Shown here: one piece after another, positions 1-6,847 of the stretch | How the letters are laid out: the number at the start of each line of letters is the position of its first letter | Position numbering within the stretch: position 1 is the stretch's first letter | Source of the DNA: JAGQTE01 sp964648005 | GTDB lineage: Bacteria > Actinomycetota > Acidimicrobiia > Acidimicrobiales > Acidimicrobilacustridaceae | NCBI GenBank assembly: GCA_964648005.1 | Contig: CAZYKR010000166.1 | Coordinates: forward strand, 1-9,761 | Direction of reading: 5' to 3' | DNA length: 9,761 bases | Program-made: the position numbers and the translations under genes | The notes under the pieces: model-generated | Database searches by the model: none | What the model was told of the DNA's origin: nothing | What the model saw: the letters and a program-made list of their open reading frames with translations, nothing else

Positions 1-1
1 C

Positions 2-298
2 GCTGCGGCCCTCCGTGCCGAGAAGCTCGTGTACCTGACCGACGTCGCCGGGCTGCTGCGCGACATCGACGACCCGGCGACGCTCATCACCCGGGTCTCG
101 GCGACGGAGCTGCGGGTCCTCGTCGACGACAAGGTCATCTCGGGCGGGATGATCCCCAAGGTCGACTCGTGCCTCGACGCCATCGACCGGGGCGTCCCGG
201 CCGTGCACCTGCTGGATGGGCGCATCCCGCACGTGCTGCTCCTGGAGCTGTTCACCGACGCCGGCGTCGGCACGATGATCACGAGGTGGTCCCCATGA
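2..298 (+). CDS. argB: Acetylglutamate kinase, C-terminal part (5' end outside window)
   Basis: This is the last 98 codons of N-acetylglutamate kinase, the cytoplasmic enzyme that phosphorylates N-acetyl-L-glutamate in the second step of arginine synthesis. The reading frame is open from the first full codon at position 2, so the gene starts upstream; the family is about 300 residues, so roughly the last third is present. Visible family landmarks are AEKLVYLTDVAG near the start, GGMIPKV with the conserved lysine codon at 158-160, and the C-terminal block LDGRIPHVLLLELFTDAGVGTMI. The amino-acid kinase fold and the arginine-sensing N-terminal helix cannot be judged because that part is missing. 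The stop TGA at 296-298 overlaps the argD start (ATGA), indicating translational coupling. The identity is secure from the motifs and the operon context. Confidence 0.96.
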   Translation, partial: AAALRAEKLVYLTDVAGLLRDIDDPATLITRVSATELRVLVDDKVISGGMIPKVDSCLDAIDRGVPAVHLLDGRIPHVLLLELFTDAGVGTMITRWSP

Positions 299-1494
299 AC
301 GCACACGCCGAGGCCATGGGCGCGCCTGGCGACCTGGACGCCTGCCCGTTCATGCCGACGTACGCCGCACCGCAGGTGCAGTTCGTGCGCGGCGCCGGCA
401 CCGAGCTGTTCGACCGCGACGGCAAGCGCTACCTCGATTTCCTCTGTGGCCTTGCCGTCACGTCGCTCGGTCACAGCCATCCCGAGGTGGCGGATGCCGT
501 GGCGGTGCAGGCGCAGACGCTCCAGCACGTGTCCAACCTGTTCGGGAGCGAGCCCGGCTGGCGGGTGGCCGTCGAGCTCGATCGCCTGCTGGGTGGCGGT
601 GGCCAGATCTTCTTCACGAACTCGGGCGCCGAGGCCAACGAGTGCGCCATCAAGCTGGCGCGGCGGTTCGGCGGACGGGGTCGTCACGTCGTCGTCAGCG
701 CCTTCGGCTCGTTCCACGGCCGGACCCTGGCGACGCTGCACGCCACCGGCCAGCCGGCCAAGCACGAACCCTTCCAACCGCTGCCCGAAGGCTTCAGGCA
801 CGCGCTGTTCAACGACCTCGCCGACCTCGAGCGGCTCCTCGACGACACCGTCGCCGCGGTGCTCCTCGAACCGGTGCAGGGTGAGGGCGGTGTCAACCCG
901 GTCGACCCGGCCTACCTGCAGGGCGTGCGGCGTCTCTGCGACGAGCGGGGCATCCTGCTGATGCTCGACGAGGTCCAGACCGGCCTCGGTCGTACGGGGC
1001 GCTGGTTCGGCTTCGAGCACGCCGGTGTGCGGCCCGACGTGGTCACGCTGGCCAAGGCGCTGGGCAACGGCATGCCGATCGGCGCCTGCTGGGCGCGGCG
1101 CGACGTGGCGGCCGTGTTCGAGCCGGGCGACCACGGCACGACCTACGGCGGCCAGCCGCTGGCCGCGTCTGCGGCGCAGGCCGTGCTCGAGGTGATGGTG
1201 CGCGACGACCTGCCGGCACGGTCGGCAGCGATGGGCGAGCGCCTCACCGTTGCGCTCGCTGGTCTCGACGGCGTGGCGGCGGTCCGGGGGCTCGGCCTGC
1301 TCGTGGCCGCCGAGCTCGACGGGCTCGATGCCAAGGCCGTGGCGAACTCGGCCCTGGCCAAGGGTCTCGTCATCAACGCCGTCACCCCGACGGCGCTGCG
1401 GCTGGCGCCGCCACTCACCGTCACCGAGGAGCAGATCGACGAAGCGATGGCGATCCTCGCCGAGGCCATGGCCACGGTGCGGGCGGGGGAGTGA
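295..1494 (+). CDS. argD: Acetylornithine aminotransferase
   Basis: A 399-residue class III (fold type I) PLP-dependent aminotransferase of the ArgD family. It converts N-acetylglutamate 5-semialdehyde to N-acetylornithine with glutamate as amino donor, and may also serve lysine synthesis as succinyldiaminopimelate aminotransferase. Landmarks: NSGAEANE (residues 109-116, cofactor phosphate region), FHGRT (140-144), LDEVQTG (224-230, with the aspartate that contacts the pyridine nitrogen), LAKALGNG with the predicted Schiff-base lysine K254 (codon 1054-1056), and TTYGG (282-286). The length is normal for the family. I chose the ATG at 295 because it overlaps the argB stop and is preceded by GAGGTGG (283-289). 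The frame stays open upstream to 169, but that would put an alien arginine-rich stretch inside argB. The stop at 1492-1494 lies 8 bases before the preferred argF start. Confidence 0.97.
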   Translation: MNAHAEAMGAPGDLDACPFMPTYAAPQVQFVRGAGTELFDRDGKRYLDFLCGLAVTSLGHSHPEVADAVAVQAQTLQHVSNLFGSEPGWRVAVELDRLLGGGGQIFFTNSGAEANECAIKLARRFGGRGRHVVVSAFGSFHGRTLATLHATGQPAKHEPFQPLPEGFRHALFNDLADLERLLDDTVAAVLLEPVQGEGGVNPVDPAYLQGVRRLCDERGILLMLDEVQTGLGRTGRWFGFEHAGVRPDVVTLAKALGNGMPIGACWARRDVAAVFEPGDHGTTYGGQPLAASAAQAVLEVMVRDDLPARSAAMGERLTVALAGLDGVAAVRGLGLLVAAELDGLDAKAVANSALAKGLVINAVTPTALRLAPPLTVTEEQIDEAMAILAEAMATVRAGE

Positions 1495-1502
1495 GGAGCG
1501 AC

Positions 1503-2390
1503 ATGCGACACCTGCTGGAGATCGACGACCTGACGCCGAACGAGCTCGGCGCCGTGCTGGGCCTCGCCGAGCGCACCGATCCCCCCGCCGTGCTCGACGG
1601 CAAGGGGATGGCGTTGCTGTTCGAGAAGCCCTCGGCCCGCACCCGCCACTCGATGGAGCGCGCCGTCGCCCAGCTCGGCGGCCAGCCGGTGACCTTGCGG
1701 GGCGACGAGGTGGGCCTCGACGGACGCGAGACCGTCGAGGACGTCACCCGCACGCTCGCCTGCTATCACGCTGCCATCGGCGCCCGCGTCTTCGACCACG
1801 CCGTGCTCGAGCGGATGGCTGTGACCGAGTCGGTGCCCATCGTGAACATGCTCAGCGACCAGGCGCACCCGCTCCAGGGGCTCGCCGACGTGCTGACCAT
1901 CGGCCGGCACTTCGGACGGATCCAGGGCGTGCAGGTGGCCTACGTCGGCGACGCCAACAACGTCGCCCGCTCGCTGGCGCTGTCGGTGGGCATGCTCGGA
2001 GGCAAGGTCCGCATCGCCAGTCCCCTCGGCTACGGCATGCGGCCCGAGGACCTCGACCGCCTGGCGCGCGCCGGTGTGCGGCCGCAGCTCACCCACCGTC
2101 CCGAGGAGGCCGTCGAGGGCGTCGACGTCGTGTACACGGACGTGTGGACGTCAATGGGGCAGGAGGACGAAGCGGCAGCCCGACGCAAGGCCTTCGCCGG
2201 GTTCGAGGTCACCGAGGACCTGATGGCGCTCGCCGCCGATCAGGCGATCTTCTTGCACTGCCTTCCGGCGCATCGCGGCGAGGAGGTCAGCGCCGAGGTG
2301 CTGGAGTCGCCGCGCAGCCTGATCTGGAAGCAGGCCGAGAACCGGATGCACGCCGCTCGCGGCCTGCTCGCCTGGCTGCTGGACCAGTGA
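1503..2390 (+). CDS. argF: Ornithine carbamoyltransferase
   Basis: A 295-residue anabolic ornithine carbamoyltransferase, which makes citrulline from ornithine and carbamoyl phosphate; the family acts as a cytoplasmic trimer. Visible motifs are FEKPSARTR (40-48, carbamoyl phosphate loop), HPLQ (122-125), the ornithine-side DVWTSMGQE (213-221) and HCLPAHRGEE (252-261), then an AENR-M-HA block near the C-terminus. The SMG motif and HCLP argue for ornithine rather than aspartate as substrate. Odd point: the carbamoyl phosphate loop reads S-A-R-T-R where the usual family signature has S-T/G-R-T-R; the arginines are kept. I prefer ATG 1503 because GAGGAG (1493-1498) lies just upstream. A GTG at 1491, overlapping the argD stop, would add four residues. 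The protein is slightly shorter than the usual 305-335 residues. Confidence 0.96.
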   Translation: MRHLLEIDDLTPNELGAVLGLAERTDPPAVLDGKGMALLFEKPSARTRHSMERAVAQLGGQPVTLRGDEVGLDGRETVEDVTRTLACYHAAIGARVFDHAVLERMAVTESVPIVNMLSDQAHPLQGLADVLTIGRHFGRIQGVQVAYVGDANNVARSLALSVGMLGGKVRIASPLGYGMRPEDLDRLARAGVRPQLTHRPEEAVEGVDVVYTDVWTSMGQEDEAAARRKAFAGFEVTEDLMALAADQAIFLHCLPAHRGEEVSAEVLESPRSLIWKQAENRMHAARGLLAWLLDQ

Positions 2391-2881
2391 ACGTGTCCAC
2401 GTCGACCACCGCACGGCGCCTGGGCAAGCGCCAACGGCAACACCTCGTCGCACAGCTCGTGGAGGGCCACGCCGTGCACAACCAGGGCGAGCTCGTCGAG
2501 CTGCTGGGGGATCACGGCGTGTCCGCCACCCAGTCGACCGTGTCGCGCGACCTCGAGGAGCTCGGTGCCATCAAGATCCGGGTCCCCGGTGGGCACACCG
2601 CCTACGCCATCCCCGAGCTCCCCGCACAACAGGTGGCGCCGATGGACCAGCTCCGGCGCGTCTGCGCTGACTGGGTCGTCGACGTCGACGTATCGATGAA
2701 CCTCGTGGTCGTGCGCACCCCGCCGGGCTCGGCCCATGTCGTGGCGGCGGCGCTCGACCGGGCGAACCTCGCCGGCGTGCTGGGCACCGTGGCCGGCGAC
2801 GACACGCTGCTCGTGGTGGCCGACGAGACCCGGGGCGGCGGAGCCGTCGCCGAGGAGCTCCGTCGACTGGCGGAGCGGTGA
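2387..2881 (+). CDS. argR: Arginine repressor ArgR
   Basis: A 164-residue transcriptional regulator of the ArgR/AhrC family, which binds ARG-box operators as a hexamer with L-arginine as corepressor. The N-terminal winged helix-turn-helix carries TQSTVSRDLEELG (48-60), matching the family's S-Q-A-T-V-S-R-D recognition helix. The C-terminal oligomerisation and arginine-binding domain carries GTVAGDDTLLVV (133-144) with the paired aspartates D138-D139 expected to bind arginine. I take GTG 2387 as start because it overlaps the argF stop (GTGA). A second in-frame GTG at 2393 has a better distance to the only Shine-Dalgarno hint, GGA at 2381-2383, so the N-terminus is uncertain by two residues. 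Lying inside the arg operon, argR should be repressed by its own product. The main operator is probably upstream of argC, outside the window. Confidence 0.95.
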   Translation: MNVSTSTTARRLGKRQRQHLVAQLVEGHAVHNQGELVELLGDHGVSATQSTVSRDLEELGAIKIRVPGGHTAYAIPELPAQQVAPMDQLRRVCADWVVDVDVSMNLVVVRTPPGSAHVVAAALDRANLAGVLGTVAGDDTLLVVADETRGGGAVAEELRRLAER

Positions 2882-2899
2882 ACGACCGAACAACCATGC

Positions 2900-2925
2900 G
2901 CGCCGTGCCCGGCCGGGCCCGGCGC
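2900..2925 (+). other. GC-rich imperfect palindrome between argR and argG
   Basis: The 67-base argR-argG gap contains two 13-base arms that are reverse complements apart from one T/C mismatch (2906 against 2919). The outer blocks are GCGCCG and CGGCGC; the inner block is GCCCGGCCGGGC. As RNA it could form a strong hairpin after opening the central 4 bases. No T-rich tract follows, so it is not a standard intrinsic terminator. It may attenuate or stabilise the transcript, or be a protein-binding palindrome. It does not resemble an AT-rich ARG box. Confidence 0.5.
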
Positions 2926-2933
2926 ACCTGACC

Positions 2934-2938
2934 AGGAG
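2934..2938 (+). promoter_or_regulatory. Ribosome binding site of argG
   Basis: AGGAG lies 10 bases upstream of the ATG at 2949. It supports that start and shows that argG, unlike its neighbours, has its own free-standing initiation site rather than one coupled to an upstream stop codon. Confidence 0.7.
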
Positions 2939-2948
2939 ACACGAAGCG

Positions 2949-4142
2949 ATGGCCGAGCGAGTTGTGCTGGCGTACAGCGGCGGACTGGATACCTCCGTCG
3001 CCGTCCGTTGGATGATCGAGCAGTGGGGCGTCGAGGTCGTCACCGTGGCCTGCGACGTGGGTCAAGGCGGCGATTGGGACGCGCTCATCGGACGCGCCAA
3101 GGCGGCGGGGGCGAGCGAGGCGGTGGTCGTCGACTGCCGCGAGGAGTTCGCCCGCGACTACTGCGCCCCGGTGCTGTCGGCCAACGCCCTCTACGAGAAC
3201 CAGTACCCGCTGGTCTCGGCGCTGTCACGCCCGCTGATCACCAAGCACCTCGTCGCGGCGGCGCGGGCCCACGGTGCCGACGCCGTCGCCCACGGCTGCA
3301 CCGGCAAGGGCAACGACCAGGTCCGGTTCGAGGTGTCCACTCGGGCGCTGGCGCCGGATCTCGAGGTGCTGGCACCGGTGCGCGTCTGGGGGATGACCCG
3401 CGAAGACTGCATCGCCTATGCCGCCGAGCACGGCATCCCGATCACGGCGACTCGAGAGAAGCTGTACTCGATCGACGACAACCTCTGGGGCCGCGCCATC
3501 GAGTGCGGTGAGATGGAGGACCCGTGGGCCGAGCCGCCAGCGGGCGTGTGGGAGATGACCGTGCCGCGCGCCACCGAGCCTCGCGACCTCACCATCTCGT
3601 TCGAGGCCGGCCGGCCCGTCGCTGTCGACGGGGATGCTCTGGCGCCGCACGACCTGATCACCACGCTCAACCAGGTGGTGGGCAGCTACGGCTGGGGCCG
3701 GCTCGACATGGTCGAGAATCGGCGGGTCGGCATCAAGAGCCGCGAGACGTACGAGGCGCCGGGTGCGCTGGCGTTGGTCACGGCGCACCGCGACCTCGAG
3801 GCGCTCACCCTCGAGCGCGACCTGCAGCGCCACAAGATCGGGCTGGAGCACCGCTACGCCGAGCTCGTCTACGACGGGCTGTGGTTCTCGCCCTTGAAAG
3901 AGGCGCTCGACGCCTTCATCGACTCGTCGCAGCGCTTCGTGACCGGCGATGTGCGCCTGCGCCTCGAGCCGGGACGGTGCTTCGTCGTCGGGCGCCGCAG
4001 CCCGTACTCGCTCTACGACTACGGCCTCGCCACCTACGACGCCGCCGACAGCTTCAACCACGCGGACTCGGAAGGCTTCGTGAAGCTCTGGGGCCTGGGC
4101 ATCGAGACCTGGGCGGCCAAGCAGGCGCAGGCGGGGGCCTGA
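2949..4142 (+). CDS. argG: Argininosuccinate synthase
   Basis: A 397-residue argininosuccinate synthase, the ATP-dependent enzyme that joins citrulline and aspartate in the penultimate step of arginine synthesis. The N-terminal N-type ATP pyrophosphatase P-loop is AYSGGLDTS (8-16). The nucleotide/citrulline-binding block HGCTGKGNDQVRFE starts at residue 115, and SIDDNLWGR follows in the middle of the protein. The C-terminal synthetase/oligomerisation domain includes the conserved SRETYEAPGA and the YSLYDYGLATY region. The length is typical of the roughly 400-residue bacterial ArgG. The ATG at 2949 is chosen because the product starts directly with the P-loop strand (MAERVVLAYSGG) and an AGGAG lies upstream. 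The frame is open farther upstream through argR but with non-coding-like sequence. The stop is 4 bases before argH, so the two genes are surely co-transcribed. Confidence 0.98.
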   Translation: MAERVVLAYSGGLDTSVAVRWMIEQWGVEVVTVACDVGQGGDWDALIGRAKAAGASEAVVVDCREEFARDYCAPVLSANALYENQYPLVSALSRPLITKHLVAAARAHGADAVAHGCTGKGNDQVRFEVSTRALAPDLEVLAPVRVWGMTREDCIAYAAEHGIPITATREKLYSIDDNLWGRAIECGEMEDPWAEPPAGVWEMTVPRATEPRDLTISFEAGRPVAVDGDALAPHDLITTLNQVVGSYGWGRLDMVENRRVGIKSRETYEAPGALALVTAHRDLEALTLERDLQRHKIGLEHRYAELVYDGLWFSPLKEALDAFIDSSQRFVTGDVRLRLEPGRCFVVGRRSPYSLYDYGLATYDAADSFNHADSEGFVKLWGLGIETWAAKQAQAGA

Positions 4143-4146
4143 GACG

Positions 4147-5559
4147 ATGTCCGGCGGCGACACGCTCTGGCACGGCCGCTTCGGTGAGGGTCCTGCCGAG
4201 GCGCTCATGGCGTACACGGTGAGCTTGCCCTTCGACCGGCGATTGGCGGGCGACGACATCGCTGGCTCGCGCGCCCACGTCCGCGGCCTGGGACACGCCG
4301 GCATCCTGGCCGACCACGAGGTGGTAGCTGTGCTCGGCGCGCTCGACGCTGTCGAGGCGGAGCTCGCCGAGGGCACGTTCACGTTCGTGCCATCGGACGA
4401 GGACATCCACACCGCCGTCGAGCGTCGGGTCACCGAGCTTGCCGGGGCCGCCGGCGCCAAGCTCCACACGGGCCGGAGCCGCAACGATCAGGTCGCCACC
4501 GATCTGCGCCGGTACACCAAGCGCGAGCTGGCCGTCACCGGCGCGGCGCTGACGGATCTGGCGGCGGTCCTGGCGAGCCGCGCCGCCGAGGCCGGCGACG
4601 CCTACCTGCCGGGCTACACCCACCTGCAGCGCGCCCAACCGGTCCTGCTGGCGCACCATCTGGCGGCCCACGCCTGGGCCCTGGCCCGAGACATCGACCG
4701 GCTGGTCGACGCCCTCGAGCGCATGGATGTCTCGCCGCTGGGCGCTGGCGCGCTCGCCGGCTCGTCGTTGCCCCTGGATCCGGAGGCGGTGGCTGCCGAC
4801 CTCGGCTTCGGTGCGGTGTTCGACAACTCGCTCGACGCCGTCAGCGATCGGGACTTCGTCGCCGAGGCGCTGTTCGTGCTGGCGCTGGCGGGTGTGCATC
4901 TCTCGCGCCTCGGCGAGGAGATCGTGCTGTGGGCCAGCGAGGAGGTGGGCTTCTTGGGCCTCGACGACGCCTACGCCACGGGCAGCTCGATGCTGCCGCA
5001 GAAGAAGAACCCCGACATCGCCGAGCTCGCTCGGGGCAAGGCCGGCCGCCTGATCGGCAACCTCACCGGACTGCTCGTGACGCTGAAGGGGCTGCCGCTG
5101 GCGTACAACCGCGACCTGCAGGAGGACAAGGAGCCGCTGTTCGACTCCCTCGACCAGGTACGTCTCGGGGCGATCGCCATGGGCGGCCTCCTGGCGACGG
5201 CCACCTTCCGCACCGAGGCGATGGCGACCGCCGCCGATGCCGAGGTGACGGCGGCGACCGACCTGGCCGAGCACCTCGTGGTCACCGGCGTGCCCTTCCG
5301 GGAGGCCCACGCCATCGTCGGGGCCCTGGTGCGACGCTCGCTCGACGAGGGAATTCCCCTGGCCGATCTCGTCGCCGCCTCCGAGGACCTCGGGCCCGAC
5401 GCCGTGGCGCTGCTCGGACCCGGCGTGGCGGTCCAGCGGCGCACGACGCGCGGCGGCGGCGGGCCGGGACCCGTGGCCGAGCAGCTGGAGCGCCTCACGG
5501 CGCGCCTCGCCGGCGTCGACGCCCGGCTGGCGCCGTGGTTACCCGATGCCGATGGCTGA
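4147..5559 (+). CDS. argH: Argininosuccinate lyase
   Basis: A 470-residue member of the fumarase/aspartase superfamily that splits argininosuccinate into arginine and fumarate, the last step of the pathway; it acts as a cytoplasmic homotetramer. Three superfamily regions are visible: HTGRSRNDQ (107-115), the T-H pair in GYTHLQ (T158-H159, candidate general acid-base region), and the mobile signature loop GSSMLPQKKNPD (279-290) with the catalytic serine expected at S280 or S281. The N-terminal LWHGRF replaces the usual LWGGRF, a small deviation. Start ATG 4147 gives the expected N-terminus, about seven residues before the GRF motif. The C-terminal arginine- and proline-rich tail (after about residue 425) is less conserved. 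The gene overlaps the start of the next gene by 8-14 bases. Confidence 0.98.
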   Translation: MSGGDTLWHGRFGEGPAEALMAYTVSLPFDRRLAGDDIAGSRAHVRGLGHAGILADHEVVAVLGALDAVEAELAEGTFTFVPSDEDIHTAVERRVTELAGAAGAKLHTGRSRNDQVATDLRRYTKRELAVTGAALTDLAAVLASRAAEAGDAYLPGYTHLQRAQPVLLAHHLAAHAWALARDIDRLVDALERMDVSPLGAGALAGSSLPLDPEAVAADLGFGAVFDNSLDAVSDRDFVAEALFVLALAGVHLSRLGEEIVLWASEEVGFLGLDDAYATGSSMLPQKKNPDIAELARGKAGRLIGNLTGLLVTLKGLPLAYNRDLQEDKEPLFDSLDQVRLGAIAMGGLLATATFRTEAMATAADAEVTAATDLAEHLVVTGVPFREAHAIVGALVRRSLDEGIPLADLVAASEDLGPDAVALLGPGVAVQRRTTRGGGGPGPVAEQLERLTARLAGVDARLAPWLPDADG

Positions 5560-6217
5560 CCAACCGGACGTCGGCATGCCGTCGGGCTGGCGGTTGGTCG
5601 ACCCCTCGGCGCTGACGGGCGCGCCTGCCGCCGTGGCGCCGACGTTGCTGGGCAAGGTGCTGGTACGCCGCAGCGCGCCGGCCGGGGACGGCGCCGTCGA
5701 GGGGCAGCGCTGGGCGCGCATCGTGGAGGTCGAGGCCTATGCCGGAGCCGACGACCCGGCGAGCCATGCGGCGCGAGGTCGCACGGAGCGCAACGCCACC
5801 ATGTTCGGCCGTGCGGGCCTGCTGTACGTGTACTTCACCTACGGCATGCACCACTGTGCCAACGTCGTCGTCGGACCCGAGGGCGAACCCGGCGCCGTGC
5901 TGGTGCGCGCCGCCGAGCCGATCGGGGGTCTCGACGTCATGGCTGCGGCTCGTCCCCGGGCGCGCTCGCCCCGCCAGCTGTGCTCGGGACCGGCCAAGCT
6001 GTGCGAGGCGCTGTCGATCGACCGTGCCCATGACGGCATCGATCTCCTCGACCCCGCCGGCCCGGTCCTGCTCGTCGACGACGGTGTCGCGCCGCCGCGT
6101 CACCCGGAGCGCTCGACGCGGATCGGCATCCGCCTCGCAGCGGAGCGTCCGTGGCGCTTCTGTGTTCCGGCGAGCCCGTGGACCTCCCGGCCGTCGAACG
6201 GCGGACGGCGATCGTGA
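5546..6217 (+). CDS. mpg: 3-methyladenine DNA glycosylase, Mpg/AAG family
   Basis: A 223-residue alkyladenine DNA glycosylase of the mammalian-type (AAG/MPG) fold, which removes alkylated purines such as 3-methyladenine and hypoxanthine to start base excision repair. Conserved blocks are LLGKVLVR (34-41), RIVEVEAYAGADDPASH (58-74), RNATMFG (82-88), YVYFTYGMHHCAN (94-106), CSGPAKLCEAL and, near the end, RIGIRLAAERPWRF then SPWTSR. By comparison with human AAG, E63 is the expected catalytic base-activating glutamate, Y65, H74 and Y96 the base-stacking pocket, and N106 the selectivity asparagine. All are present, so it should be active. Possible starts are ATG 5546, 5552 and 5576, with no clear ribosome binding site; the first two overlap the argH end, suggesting coupling. 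A glycosylase of this family near argH and tyrS is also known in other actinobacteria. Confidence 0.93.
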   Translation: MPMADQPDVGMPSGWRLVDPSALTGAPAAVAPTLLGKVLVRRSAPAGDGAVEGQRWARIVEVEAYAGADDPASHAARGRTERNATMFGRAGLLYVYFTYGMHHCANVVVGPEGEPGAVLVRAAEPIGGLDVMAAARPRARSPRQLCSGPAKLCEALSIDRAHDGIDLLDPAGPVLLVDDGVAPPRHPERSTRIGIRLAAERPWRFCVPASPWTSRPSNGGRRS

Positions 6218-6840
6218 CCCGTTTCGAGCCACTCCGGCCGGGCTCGGCCAGCCTGGCACCCGTGGTGGGGGAGCCGGCGGCACGAGCCGAGGCCGCGGCG
6301 CAGCTCGCCGCCTACGCCCCGGCCGACGGCACCCAGGGCGCCCGGCGGGACGACGTTGCGGCCTTCGTCGACGAGCACCCGGATGCGCTCGAGCGCACCT
6401 GCCGCCCGGGGCACCTCACGGGCTCGGCGCTCGTCGTGCACGCGGACGGTGAGCGCGTGGCGGTGCTGCACCACGCCAAGCTCGACCGGTGGCTCCAGCC
6501 GGGCGGCCACGCCGACGGCGACGGCAACCTGGCCCACGTGGCGTGGCGTGAGGCGACCGAGGAGACCGGCATCGTCGGACTGGTGGTCCTGCGCCCGGCC
6601 ATCGACATCGACGTCCATGAGGTGGCACCGCCGAGCGAAGCGCCGCACCTGCACCTCGACGTGCGGTTCGTGGTGCTGGCGCCGCCCGACGCCACGCTCG
6701 TCGGCAACGACGAGTCGCACGACCTGCGGTGGGTCCTGCCGGACGAGTTGGCGGCGCTCGGTGCCGACGACGGTCTGCTGCGCCTCGCCCGTCGTGGGCT
6801 GCCGGTGGCGCGTGGCGCCCTGCGCCGCCTCAGTTGGTGA
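6214..6840 (+). CDS. Nudix hydrolase
   Basis: A 208-residue Nudix-fold protein; such enzymes hydrolyse nucleoside diphosphates linked to another moiety, but the substrate cannot be told from sequence. The Nudix box is at residues 98-120: G98, then R112-E113-A114-T115-E116-E117-T118-G119-I120, so the metal-binding REXXEE core is intact. The glutamate normally found six residues after the first glycine is a glycine (G104). WLQPGGHADGDGNL just before the box is typical of a widespread bacterial subgroup whose box departs from consensus in the same place. An N-terminal extension of about 70 residues, rich in alanine and acidic residues, precedes the domain. I chose GTG 6214 because it overlaps the glycosylase stop (GTGA). 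A GTG at 6151 in the same frame would add 21 residues with a 67-base overlap. A role in cleaning the nucleotide pool beside a repair enzyme is inference. Confidence 0.85.
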   Translation: MTRFEPLRPGSASLAPVVGEPAARAEAAAQLAAYAPADGTQGARRDDVAAFVDEHPDALERTCRPGHLTGSALVVHADGERVAVLHHAKLDRWLQPGGHADGDGNLAHVAWREATEETGIVGLVVLRPAIDIDVHEVAPPSEAPHLHLDVRFVVLAPPDATLVGNDESHDLRWVLPDELAALGADDGLLRLARRGLPVARGALRRLSW

Positions 6841-6847
6841 CGGCCGT

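Noticed and set aside
169..294. Upstream extension of argD inside argB
   Set aside because: The added 42 residues are an arginine/proline-rich shadow of argB. The ATG at 295 has a Shine-Dalgarno sequence and overlaps the argB stop.
1143..2096. Long open frame on the minus strand across argD and argF (317 codons)
   Set aside because: It lies opposite two certain genes, is rich in His, Gly, Ala and Arg without a recognisable motif, and is the usual high-GC antisense shadow.
3225..5310. Two overlapping minus-strand open frames of more than 400 codons opposite argG and argH
   Set aside because: Both mirror strongly conserved enzymes, have composition typical of reverse-complement shadows, and have no credible start signals.
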